A stretch of 64,000 nucleotides of DNA, taken from CAYTNY01 sp964439215. GTDB lineage: Bacteria; Oederibacteriota; PGYV01; CAYTNY01. A model generated the notes under the pieces. That model saw nothing but the letters and a program-made list of their open reading frames with translations. It ran no database searches and had not been told where the DNA came from. Each line of letters starts with the position of its first letter. Position 1 is the stretch's first letter. Position numbers and translations under genes: made by a program. The stretch lies in contig CAYTNY010000001.1 in NCBI GenBank assembly GCA_964439215.1, positions 3,529 to 67,528 on the forward strand, in the 5' to 3' direction. Of the stretch, positions 18,339-26,705 are shown one piece after another.

Positions 18339-19798
18339 TGTATTTCTGAGATCCTTGTGAAAGCATTGAGTATATTTATCGCTCTTTTTACCTGCGTATC
18401 ATTTTCAATGGATGCCCTGCGTTCGGCGTCTCTTCCTTTGTGTTTTTTCGCGATTTCTGATTTTATCCAGCGCAGTATTATTTCCCTGTCCGCGGCAAAC
18501 TCCTGCGCCTTGACATCTATGCTCTCCCGCCTTAAAAATTTTCCGAATTCCTCAAGCAGTTTTTCATCCATATCTTTCTCAAATAAAACTTTCAGATCCG
18601 ACTCGGAAACCTTTACGCTTTCTTTCATTTCAGCGGTCAGGCCTTCCGGATGCTCTTTAAGATATTTAACCGCGAACTTTTCAATGTGCCCGTCGTCATA
18701 GAGCCCCGCGGTAAAAGATGACGGTATGGGTTCGTCAAGTTCTATATCCGGTTTTATGCCCACTCCGTGTATTTTGTCTCCGCCCGGCGTAAAATACTGT
18801 GCCGTGGTAAGCCTGAGCGCTGATTTATCCGAAAGAGGCACTATTGTCTGAACCGAACCTTTCCCAAAGGTCCGGCTGCCGAGAACAATCGCTCTTTTAT
18901 TATCCTGCAGCGCGCCGGCAACGATCTCTGACGCCGAGGCAGAACCGTTATTTATAAGCACAACCACATCGCCTTTGTATATCTTGTCTTTTTCCGCTTT
19001 GAATTCCGCTCTTTTGCTTTTTTCCCGCCCCTGCGTATACACTATCATTTTTTCCTTTGAAAGAAAAAAGTCAGAAACCCTGACCGACTGGTCCAGAAGC
19101 CCTCCGGGATTGTTTCTGAGATCAAGAATAAGTTTATTTATCTTTTTTTCATTAAATTCCCTGACCGCCTCGTTTACAACTTTATCCGCACGCCCCATAA
19201 ACTCATTTATTTTTATATATCCGGTATCATCGCCGAGTATATAATATCTTGCGGTTTTTATTTTGATTATCGCCCTTGTTATTGTGATATCGCGCGGTTT
19301 GGGTTCAACACCTCTCTGAACGGTTATTGTAACCTCTGTATCGGGCTTGCCTCTGAGTTTATGCACGGCATCCATTATATCTATTCCTTCTGTTGATTCT
19401 CCTTCTATCGCGATTATCTTATCTCCCGCCTTTATACCGGCTCTGTACGCGGGTGTATCCTCTATGGGCGCCACAACCGTCAGCTGTCCGTCTTTTATGG
19501 ATATCTCAATGCCCAGCCCTCCGAATTCCGCTTTTGTATCCGCTGTCATATCTTCATAACTCTGTTTGTCAAGATACTGCGAAAAAGGATCAAGATGTTT
19601 TACCATTCCGTTTATTGCTTCTTCCACCAGATCCTGAGGATCTGTTTTTTCATCGTCAACATAACTGTCCTGAATTATGGCATACACTTCCATTAAAGGT
19701 TTTAATGATTCATAAGCATCATTTTTTTTGGCAAGAAAACCAAAAAAAACAGATACTGCAAGAACCACCGCTGTTATTGCTGTTATTTTTCTTTTCAT
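18335..19798 (-). CDS. ctpA: S41 carboxy-terminal processing protease (CtpA/Prc type)
   Basis: This 487-residue periplasmic protease has a membrane or signal helix at residues 5-22, a PDZ domain around 90-170 and an S41 catalytic domain. The nucleophile is Ser288 in NNGSASASEIVAG and the general base is Lys313 in FGKGSVQ, 25 residues apart as in characterised enzymes. It cleaves C-termini of periplasmic proteins and cell-wall hydrolase regulators. An extra C-terminal helical segment of about 100 residues follows the catalytic core. It is coupled to the deacetylase-like gene. Confidence 0.95.
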   Translation of the reverse strand: MKRKITAITAVVLAVSVFFGFLAKKNDAYESLKPLMEVYAIIQDSYVDDEKTDPQDLVEEAINGMVKHLDPFSQYLDKQSYEDMTADTKAEFGGLGIEISIKDGQLTVVAPIEDTPAYRAGIKAGDKIIAIEGESTEGIDIMDAVHKLRGKPDTEVTITVQRGVEPKPRDITITRAIIKIKTARYYILGDDTGYIKINEFMGRADKVVNEAVREFNEKKINKLILDLRNNPGGLLDQSVRVSDFFLSKEKMIVYTQGREKSKRAEFKAEKDKIYKGDVVVLINNGSASASEIVAGALQDNKRAIVLGSRTFGKGSVQTIVPLSDKSALRLTTAQYFTPGGDKIHGVGIKPDIELDEPIPSSFTAGLYDDGHIEKFAVKYLKEHPEGLTAEMKESVKVSESDLKVLFEKDMDEKLLEEFGKFLRRESIDVKAQEFAADREIILRWIKSEIAKKHKGRDAERRASIENDTQVKRAINILNAFTRISEIQ

Positions 19799-19952
19799 AA
19801 CAATTCCTCCGTTATTTTTATCAAAAAAATGAAATCAGTATAAAGCATTGTAGCAGATGAAATTATTTTATGCAAGAATGCAGTTAGCCGGCATCCGGAA
19901 GGCCGGCAGTTTCCGGAATCAAAAAAAAAACTCAGGCATCACTGCTTTATCT

Positions 19953-21095
19953 TTAAGTTTTAAACTGTTTTCCCCTCACAAACACTTTCTTTAAATTCAG
20001 TTTTTCGTCCAGCAGTATCATATCCGCGGGCAGGCTTTTTTTTATCCTTCCTGCCTTTATTCCTGACACGGCGGCAGGCGTGGATGTGGCCATCGCAAGA
20101 GCGTCCTGCAGCGGGATGCCGCACCATTCACGCATATTTTTTACGGCCTGCAGCAGCGATGCGCCGCCGCCCATCAGTCGTCCGTCATCAAGATAATACG
20201 CGCCGTTTTTCCCGCGGTATGCTCTAACAGCCGCATTTATCCGTTTTTTACCGCCGCCCTCCTTCAGGCCCGGGCTGTCTGTAATTAAAACAATGCGGCC
20301 CCGGCCGAAAAGTTTATAAATAATCCTTAAAACAGACCTGTGTATATGCACCCCGTCCGCTATAACTTCAACAAATGTGTTTTTTTCTTCAAAAAACGCG
20401 GCAGCCGGCCCCGGCTCCCTGTGATGAAGCCCTTTCATTGCGTTAAAAAGATGAGCCGCGCATGATATTCCTTTTTTTATGCCGCGAAGTGTTTCCTTAT
20501 AGTCCGCGGATGAATGACCCATACTCATAATAATTCCCTGTTCTTTTAAAAAAACCGCTGCCTTTGAAAACACCTTATGTTCCGGCGCGATACAGCATAT
20601 TTTAATTTTATTATTTTTATTTGCGGCAAATTTCAGAAATTCATCAGCCCTTTCCCTTTCCGAAACAATAAATTCCGCGGGTATCATGCCTCTTTTCTCA
20701 GAACTGATAAACGGCCCTTCCAGATATACCCCCGCAATAAAAGCACCGGTCCCGGTCTCCGCGTATTGTGATATCTTTTCAATTATATGCGCGGTTTCCG
20801 GAGAATAAAAACAGGCAGCCAGGACCGCAGTAACCCCGGCGCGCGCATTTTCCATGCTTATTTTCCGTATATCTTTTTTGCTTTTTATATCCAGCGTATG
20901 CACCCCGCCCGCGCCATGTGTATGAATATCAATAAGCCCCGGACTCAGTATCATCCCCTCCGCATCAATTATTCCGGTCTTTATGCGCGGAGGCGCTCCT
21001 TTATATATTCCGGTTATAATCCCGCGTTTTGCTTCAACAGTATCTTCCCGCAGAAATTTCACACCATCAAATACACGCGCGTTCTTTATGATCAT
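19953..21095 (-). CDS. nagA: N-acetylglucosamine-6-phosphate deacetylase NagA
   Basis: The 380-residue amidohydrolase removes acetate from GlcNAc-6-P during amino-sugar and peptidoglycan recycling. Visible motifs are the metal ligands in DIHTHGAGG, YLEGPFIS, GHSSADYKE, HLFNAM and ADGVHIH, and the catalytic Asp in TDSPGLKEGG. Length and motif order are those of NagA. No nagB or phosphotransferase gene is adjacent, and the gene appears to be a single unit between two intergenic gaps. Confidence 0.95.
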   Translation of the reverse strand: MIIKNARVFDGVKFLREDTVEAKRGIITGIYKGAPPRIKTGIIDAEGMILSPGLIDIHTHGAGGVHTLDIKSKKDIRKISMENARAGVTAVLAACFYSPETAHIIEKISQYAETGTGAFIAGVYLEGPFISSEKRGMIPAEFIVSERERADEFLKFAANKNNKIKICCIAPEHKVFSKAAVFLKEQGIIMSMGHSSADYKETLRGIKKGISCAAHLFNAMKGLHHREPGPAAAFFEEKNTFVEVIADGVHIHRSVLRIIYKLFGRGRIVLITDSPGLKEGGGKKRINAAVRAYRGKNGAYYLDDGRLMGGGASLLQAVKNMREWCGIPLQDALAMATSTPAAVSGIKAGRIKKSLPADMILLDEKLNLKKVFVRGKQFKT

Positions 21096-21167
21096 ATTAA
21101 TCTCCGTTTTGTTTTTTTTTATAATAATTCATTCCCGCGGGGAAAGCAATACAGAATACCGCCGGAA

Positions 21168-21310
21168 AGCCGGAACACGGCAGCTTGGTTAAAAATCAAA
21201 AGCCGGAACACGGCAGGGCGTGTTCCCTACGAAAAAAAGAAAAAGAAAAAACTTGCGGGCCTGCGCTTTGTTTTTTTTGTTTTCGCAGGAACAATCCCCT
21301 GTGCTTGTCC
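21168..21310. repeat. Palindromic repeat cluster related to that near 12.2 kb
   Basis: The gap before the Thr-rich gene holds a 16-base direct repeat beginning AGCCGGAACACGGC (21168-21183 and 21201-21216). The second copy continues into the hairpin GGAACACG/CGTGTTCC with a six-base loop (21205-21226). A degenerate GGAACAA/TTGTCC hairpin lies at 21288-21310. Together these mirror, in opposite orientation, the two hairpins near 12.2 kb. Confidence 0.7.
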
Positions 21311-21372
21311 GGGTTTTTATTCCCAAAACTCAAAAGATCCATATTTTAAAATATTTATCCTCCATAATCCCC

Positions 21373-21400
21373 TTGACTTATATAATATATATATTAAAAT
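21373..21400 (+). promoter_or_regulatory. Promoter for the Thr-rich protein and PorV-like pair
   Basis: TTGACT, a 16-base spacer and TAAAAT lie about 40 bases before the start codon, followed by an AGGAGG ribosome-binding site nine bases from ATG. TATAAT at 21381 is too close to the -35 to serve with it. Confidence 0.55.
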
Positions 21401-21439
21401 CATAACTGTAACAGAAGACATTTTAGGAGGTTTATTTCT

Positions 21440-21964
21440 ATGAAAATATTTAAACTTTGTTTTATTGGTTTTATATTTGTTTTTGCGGCTTCTACGGTTT
21501 TCGCGACAGAAACAGTAACGCAGACAACAACAGAAACAACAACACAGACCGTTACGCCGACAACAACGCAGACAGCCACACAGACAGTCACGGAAACAGC
21601 TACGCCTGACTGGACCCCTACCGGCACATTTACAATAACACCTACCGCCACAATAACACCGACTTTCACATCAACACCCACGCCGCAGCCTAAGTTTTTC
21701 GCTTACCCCAACCCCGCATATACCAATGAAATAACAATTGCGTATCCTCTGGATGACGCCAAAACTCCGCTGCGGGCAACTATCATAATAAACGCGGTAA
21801 ACGGCGAGGAAGCAGGAAGAATATACGATGATACGCCCAACGGATATACCCGTTTTGATATAACGGCTCTCGCAAGAGGAGTTTATTTTTACAGGCTTAT
21901 AATAAAATACACGGACAATTCCGAAACTGTTCATAAATATAAAAAATTCTCAGTGGTTAAATAG
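21440..21964 (+). CDS. Secreted Thr/Pro-rich protein with T9SS-like C-terminal domain
   Basis: The 174-residue protein has a signal peptide ending at VFA. A stalk of about 60 residues follows, made of Thr, Gln, Glu and Pro in TxT and TPT repeats. The C-terminal domain of about 90 residues starts at FFAYPNPAYTNEITI and ends GVYFYRLIIKY and KKFSVVK. That domain matches the layout of type A sorting domains of the type IX secretion system, where the tail directs export across the outer membrane with PorV. There is no other globular part, so this is a stalk plus tail. It lies 11 bases before a PorV-like gene. Confidence 0.75.
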   Translation: MKIFKLCFIGFIFVFAASTVFATETVTQTTTETTTQTVTPTTTQTATQTVTETATPDWTPTGTFTITPTATITPTFTSTPTPQPKFFAYPNPAYTNEITIAYPLDDAKTPLRATIIINAVNGEEAGRIYDDTPNGYTRFDITALARGVYFYRLIIKYTDNSETVHKYKKFSVVK

Positions 21965-21975
21965 GAGGCCTGCAT

Positions 21976-22914
21976 ATGAAAAAAATCACCGCAGCCATTA
22001 CGCTTTTTCTTTTAATATCAACACAGCTTTTTGCTGTAACCGAAATTTACGACGATTCTTCAACCGTAGCGGGGAAATTTCTGGACCTTAAGGCCGGAGC
22101 CGCGGCAGGCGGCATGGGGAATGCCTATATCAACTCTTCCGTTGACGCAGGCGCCGCTTTCTGGAATCCCGCGGGGCTTTCAAATATGATAAAAGAAGAT
22201 AAAGAATGGTCAATGTTCTTTTCGCACAATGTCTGGATCATGGATATGATGATAGACCACTTTTCAGCCGCGTCATATTTTCCTGAGTACGGCGTTTTTG
22301 CCCTTAGTGCTTCTTATTTTAACGCCGGCGCAATAGAACGCTATGATATTGACGGGAACGGACTTTATATAAGCAGCGGAACCTATTCGCCCTACTCGCT
22401 CATGACCGCGCTTGCCTACTCAAATCATCTGGACAAGGACATAGACTTCGGAATAAACCTGAAATATATCTACGATAACATTGACGGCTCTTCGGCCCAC
22501 GCTTATGCCATAGATATGGGGCTCAGATATTTTTCTCCTATAGACGGCTTAAACTTCGGTCTTACAGCCTCTAATTTTTCCGGTTCCCTCAATGGTTTTA
22601 TTCTGCCGAAAGAAATGTCTTTTGCTGTTTCATACAGCACTGAAATACAGAAATTCGGAATTGACGCGGAATACAACATAATAGGCAAAGTAAACAACTA
22701 CCCGCTGCACAGAATCGGGCTGCAGATAGCCGCTCCTTCGGTATTTACAGCGAGATTCGGCTATCAGACAGATAACACGCTGACGGAAAACGGCTTCAGA
22801 AATCTCACGCTGGGAATAGGGCTGGATTTTGACGGCAGATACATAGATTTCTCCTATGAACCTTTTGGCGATATCGGAAATTCTTTCAAGCTTTCCATCG
22901 GCGGGGGCTTTTGA
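21976..22914 (+). CDS. PorV/PorQ-family outer-membrane protein
   Basis: The 312-residue protein has a signal peptide (to LFA) and the PorV/PorQ mature start (AGAAAGGMGNAYINSSVDAG, FWNPAGLSN). It is followed by alternating beta strands ending in a C-terminal strand with aromatic residues (FKLSIGGGF). PorV shuttles T9SS cargo to the cell surface. Whether this one does so is inferred from the neighbouring gene with a sorting-like tail. It has its own AGGAGG site and ends three bases from the convergent regulator gene. Confidence 0.85.
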   Translation: MKKITAAITLFLLISTQLFAVTEIYDDSSTVAGKFLDLKAGAAAGGMGNAYINSSVDAGAAFWNPAGLSNMIKEDKEWSMFFSHNVWIMDMMIDHFSAASYFPEYGVFALSASYFNAGAIERYDIDGNGLYISSGTYSPYSLMTALAYSNHLDKDIDFGINLKYIYDNIDGSSAHAYAIDMGLRYFSPIDGLNFGLTASNFSGSLNGFILPKEMSFAVSYSTEIQKFGIDAEYNIIGKVNNYPLHRIGLQIAAPSVFTARFGYQTDNTLTENGFRNLTLGIGLDFDGRYIDFSYEPFGDIGNSFKLSIGGGF

Positions 22915-22917
22915 TAC

Positions 22918-24291
22918 TCAGTCTATAACAAGTTTATAGTCTTTTATTTTTCTCCAGAGCGTTGACCTTGAAACACCAAGCGCTTTGGAGATTTTTGTAT
23001 GGTTTTTCCCGAATCTCTCAAACGCTTTTAATATAACCCTCTTTTCAACCTCCGCAAGATTAAACTCATCATCAATGTTTTTGTCTTTTTCTCCGGATTC
23101 AGGACTGTCCGGATTATACGCTTCAAGTTCTCTGTAAGGAGTAATATTCTGAAGATGAACCGGCAGGTCTTCCACCGTGATATAATCCCCGTTAGAAAGC
23201 GCAAAAGCATGCTGGATTATATTTTCCATTTCCCTCACATTTCCGGGATAATCATAGTACATAAGTATTGCCTTTGCCTTTTGTTCTATTCCCATTATGT
23301 TTTTTTTATTGAGTTTGTTGTATTTTTCTATAAAAAAACGCACCAGAACAGGTATGTCGTCTTTTCTTTCCCTCAGAGGCGGTATCTCTATATGTATTAC
23401 ATTCAGCCGGAAAAACAGGTCTTCGCGGAATCTTTTTTCTTTTATCGCCTCTTTCAGATCCTGATTTGTCGCGGCAATTACGCGTATATCAACCTTTTTG
23501 GTGTTTTCATCCCCAAGTCTTCTGACTTCTCTGTACTCCAGCGTCCTGAGAAGTTTTGCCTGAAGCCCGAGGCTCAAATCGCCGATTTCATCAAGAAACA
23601 GCGTGCCCTTATCCGCCAGTTCAATCAGTCCTTTTTTATCCGATACAGCTCCCGTAAACGCCCCTTTTCTGTATCCAAACAGCTCTGATTCAAGAAGATT
23701 TTCAGGAATAGCCGCGGAATTCACCGCTATAAAAGGATTATTGGACCTGCCGCTCATTTCATAAAGCGCCCTTGCAATCAATTCCTTTCCTGTTCCGGTT
23801 TCTCCCGTAATAAGAATATTGCTGTTATTTGAAGCAACTTTCTTTACAATTCCCGTAACCTTTCTGATCTTCTCGGAATTTCCCACAAACCTGTTTTCGA
23901 AATATTCCAATGCGTCCATATCCTCTTCCCGTTCTTTTTCCATAAACGCTTTTTCCGCAAGGTATTTAATTTCATTCAGATTTATGGGTTTTGATATATA
24001 GGCAAATCCGGCCCGGCCCGCCATTTCTATTGCTTTGTTTATTTTTTCCCTGCCGCTTACAACCACAACTTTAAGCGAAGGGGTTCTTCTTTTTATGAAA
24101 TTTATTATGTCCAGTTCCAGCTCTTCCACGATGTCAATGTCAAGTATAAGAAGTTTGAAATTACTCTGTATCTTGTTCATGAGTGATCCGGAATCCGTGA
24201 CAATATAAGGAGAATAAGACAACTCATCAAAAAAATTGTTTATTCTTATGGCATCATCTTTATCTGTAAGCGCAACAAGTATTTTCCCCAT
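22918..24291 (-). CDS. Sigma-54-dependent response regulator (NtrC type)
   Basis: This 457-residue regulator has a receiver domain (residues 1-120), an AAA+ domain with GETGTGKE, the sigma-54-contacting ESELFGYRKGAFTGA and LFLDEIGDL, and a Fis-type helix-turn-helix at the end (HTKISKALGVSRSTLWRKI). It activates RNA polymerase with sigma-54 at enhancers. The receiver is unusual: the usual acidic pair after the first strand reads ALTDKDD, and the phosphate-accepting Asp could be 51 or 53. No histidine kinase is adjacent. It is followed after seven bases by the DUF2723 gene. Confidence 0.94.
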   Translation of the reverse strand: MGKILVALTDKDDAIRINNFFDELSYSPYIVTDSGSLMNKIQSNFKLLILDIDIVEELELDIINFIKRRTPSLKVVVVSGREKINKAIEMAGRAGFAYISKPINLNEIKYLAEKAFMEKEREEDMDALEYFENRFVGNSEKIRKVTGIVKKVASNNSNILITGETGTGKELIARALYEMSGRSNNPFIAVNSAAIPENLLESELFGYRKGAFTGAVSDKKGLIELADKGTLFLDEIGDLSLGLQAKLLRTLEYREVRRLGDENTKKVDIRVIAATNQDLKEAIKEKRFREDLFFRLNVIHIEIPPLRERKDDIPVLVRFFIEKYNKLNKKNIMGIEQKAKAILMYYDYPGNVREMENIIQHAFALSNGDYITVEDLPVHLQNITPYRELEAYNPDSPESGEKDKNIDDEFNLAEVEKRVILKAFERFGKNHTKISKALGVSRSTLWRKIKDYKLVID

Positions 24292-24298
24292 CTTAAAG

Positions 24299-26653
24299 CT
24301 ATTCTCCTTTGATCTGCTTTCTTAGATCCAGTAAACCGCTGTCTTCCGGAAATGTTTTTATTCCGCGATCCAAAACATTCAATGCTTGTTTTTTGTTTCC
24401 TTTTGTATAATACACATATGCTTCAAAACTATAAAGTTCCGCGGAATTTGTTTCATTTTTTGCTTTTTTGAAGTTCTCCAGTGCTTTTTCATACCTCTTT
24501 GTTTGAAAATAAAACACTCCCAGATTCCTATATATTATACCTTCCTTATAATCATTTTCAAGTAAAAAATCCGCAATGTATTCTGCTTTCCGGTATTCAT
24601 TTTGAGTCAGTTTTTCGCCTTTTGAAAGCATTTCAGTAAGCTTAGCCATTGCAATTTCAAACCATTTGCTGTTATCTGATTCTTTCAGCGATTTAAGCAG
24701 AGCAGCAACCCTGCTGTTTTCACTTCCCATTGATACTGCTTTTTTCAGATTTTCACCGGCTTTTTCAAAGATTCCAAGATTAAAATATATTCCTCCAAGA
24801 TGCTCAAAAACCCTGGGATTGCTTTCTTCTTTTTCCGCGGCTAAAATAAGATATTTCATTTCATTTTTAAAATCATCAAGATTTGAATAAGCAAGAGCAA
24901 TATTATAAAAGATCATTGATTCCGGCTTGTCCACAGGGAACAAAAGCGCTTTTTTATAAAGTTTTACCGCTTCCTCCGGATAACCCGACGCATTCAGTGC
25001 ATTTGCCTGATTTACCATACTTACGGGGTACCATCCTATCAGATCATTATTGTTCTTTGTAAGCCTCGCAAAATCTTCAAACACCCCCCTATACGAATAT
25101 CTTTCAAAAACATCCGGACCATAAAGCCTCTGTTTTTTTGATATCCTCAGCAGTATGCCTTTCTGGGAAAAAACAAACCCTTCAGGCGGATGCTCCATTT
25201 CAGGCAGATAGCTGCTCCTGTAAACCGCTTCATCCGGAGAATAAAACCGCACAATCTCAGCAATATTTTCCGCGGTCTTAAACGGCGTCATTTTTATATC
25301 ACCGTATCTGCCGGAAAAATCCTCAATACCCCAGTCAAATATAATAAAAGAAGATGTAGCAAACTTAACATCCTTTCGTCTTTTCTGTACTTCCATAATA
25401 TAATACAGCGGCATAAGGTTATAATCGCCGTCAGCTATATAGACGCCGTCTTTTTCCACGGTCCTTAAAATATTATATCCGTAATCATAGGATAGATAAT
25501 CCTCTTTATAATCATTTTTTATGAAATTGGACCAAAACATAAGAACCCCGCCGGCCGCGGCAAGAACAATAAAAAGTTTTTTATACCGCCGGCCCCTTAT
25601 TCTTGTGTAAATATACGCTATTCCTGCTGAAATAAAAAGCCCTGCCAGATAGACCGCGGGCATAAGAAAAATATATATCAGCCAGATAACGCCTTCCTGT
25701 GTTCTGTTAAGAAAAACAACCGCAAATATTATAATAAAAGCAGCTGCCGCCAGAAGAACCGATATTCCGCGCGCCCTCTTATAGCCGGCATAAATACCGG
25801 CCGGCAGAAAAACACACAGCACCGAAAAATTCACGGCAAAAAGATATAAAAAATGCTTTACCTGGTATAAATACACATCAGCGGAAGGCGTGACAGGATT
25901 AACATATCCCCGGCGCAGAACAACCCATAAGAATCCGGATAAGCCGGAAGAAGGATCGCCCCAGTTAAAAACAGGATCAGAAGATGACCTGATAACAAGA
26001 AATAAATACGGCGTGAGCCCTGCCAGAAAAAACAGCGCGGAAATAATATAATTTTTCCCTGATGTCTTTTTGCGGAAAATATATAGACAGGAAGCAAAAA
26101 CCGGCGCTAATATTATCATGCTGGGCCAGTGATTGGAAAGGGACAAGCCATAGATATAGGATGACATATATATATATACAGGCGTCTTTGCGCTTTTTGC
26201 CTTAAGCATGGAAAAAATAATAACCGCAAGAAACAGCAGGTTCAGCATATAAATACTTCCCTTTGCCTCTGTTCCCTGATTCCAGAAAATATAGGAAAAC
26301 GCCGTTAAAACCGCTCCCGCCCCCGCCCATATGCGCATACCGCTTCCGAAAATATTTATATTAAGCATGATCAGTATTCTGTAAGTCATATAAAGTATTA
26401 TCATCCCCAGAAACGAAGAAAAAACATTCATTCGGAACGCCGGAGACGCAAAAGAAGGCAGGCAGGCGATCTTCCCTGCCATTGTGTGCAGAGGATAAGC
26501 CGGAGGATGCGCTATGCCCAGAGTGTATGCCGCAGCCGCGGTCTCGGGCGAATCATTGTTTTTAAACACAGGGTTCATCGTGTGAAGATAAACACCGAAT
26601 ATAAAAACCACAACAACCACAGCCGCCGTATATGTTATTGGCTTTTGCTTCAT
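24299..26653 (-). CDS. DUF2723 membrane protein with TPR tail, probable glycosyltransferase
   Basis: This 784-residue protein begins with about ten membrane helices. The first periplasmic loop carries NDSPETAAAAYTLGIAHPPA, the hallmark of the DUF2723 family, which is related to protein O-mannosyltransferases and other GT-C enzymes with catalytic Asp residues. Residues from about 520 onward form TPR helical repeats (NALNASGYPEEAVKLYKKAL, YFNLGIFEKAGENLKKAV). It probably moves a sugar from a lipid carrier to a protein or glycan. Its acceptor is unknown. The neighbouring gene has the same plan of membrane enzyme plus TPR. Confidence 0.85.
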   Translation of the reverse strand: MKQKPITYTAAVVVVVFIFGVYLHTMNPVFKNNDSPETAAAAYTLGIAHPPAYPLHTMAGKIACLPSFASPAFRMNVFSSFLGMIILYMTYRILIMLNINIFGSGMRIWAGAGAVLTAFSYIFWNQGTEAKGSIYMLNLLFLAVIIFSMLKAKSAKTPVYIYMSSYIYGLSLSNHWPSMIILAPVFASCLYIFRKKTSGKNYIISALFFLAGLTPYLFLVIRSSSDPVFNWGDPSSGLSGFLWVVLRRGYVNPVTPSADVYLYQVKHFLYLFAVNFSVLCVFLPAGIYAGYKRARGISVLLAAAAFIIIFAVVFLNRTQEGVIWLIYIFLMPAVYLAGLFISAGIAYIYTRIRGRRYKKLFIVLAAAGGVLMFWSNFIKNDYKEDYLSYDYGYNILRTVEKDGVYIADGDYNLMPLYYIMEVQKRRKDVKFATSSFIIFDWGIEDFSGRYGDIKMTPFKTAENIAEIVRFYSPDEAVYRSSYLPEMEHPPEGFVFSQKGILLRISKKQRLYGPDVFERYSYRGVFEDFARLTKNNNDLIGWYPVSMVNQANALNASGYPEEAVKLYKKALLFPVDKPESMIFYNIALAYSNLDDFKNEMKYLILAAEKEESNPRVFEHLGGIYFNLGIFEKAGENLKKAVSMGSENSRVAALLKSLKESDNSKWFEIAMAKLTEMLSKGEKLTQNEYRKAEYIADFLLENDYKEGIIYRNLGVFYFQTKRYEKALENFKKAKNETNSAELYSFEAYVYYTKGNKKQALNVLDRGIKTFPEDSGLLDLRKQIKGE

Positions 26654-26705
26654 AAAATCCCCTTTATATCCCGGATAACCGCAGGCTTCAAATGCGGTCC
26701 GGTTT

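Noticed and set aside
21400..21681. Valine-rich minus-strand reading frame and possible CRISPR-like array at the Thr-rich gene
   Set aside because: The frame is the reverse of the Thr/Pro repeat codons. The repeats are short, in-frame and without spacers of constant length, so neither a gene nor a CRISPR array.
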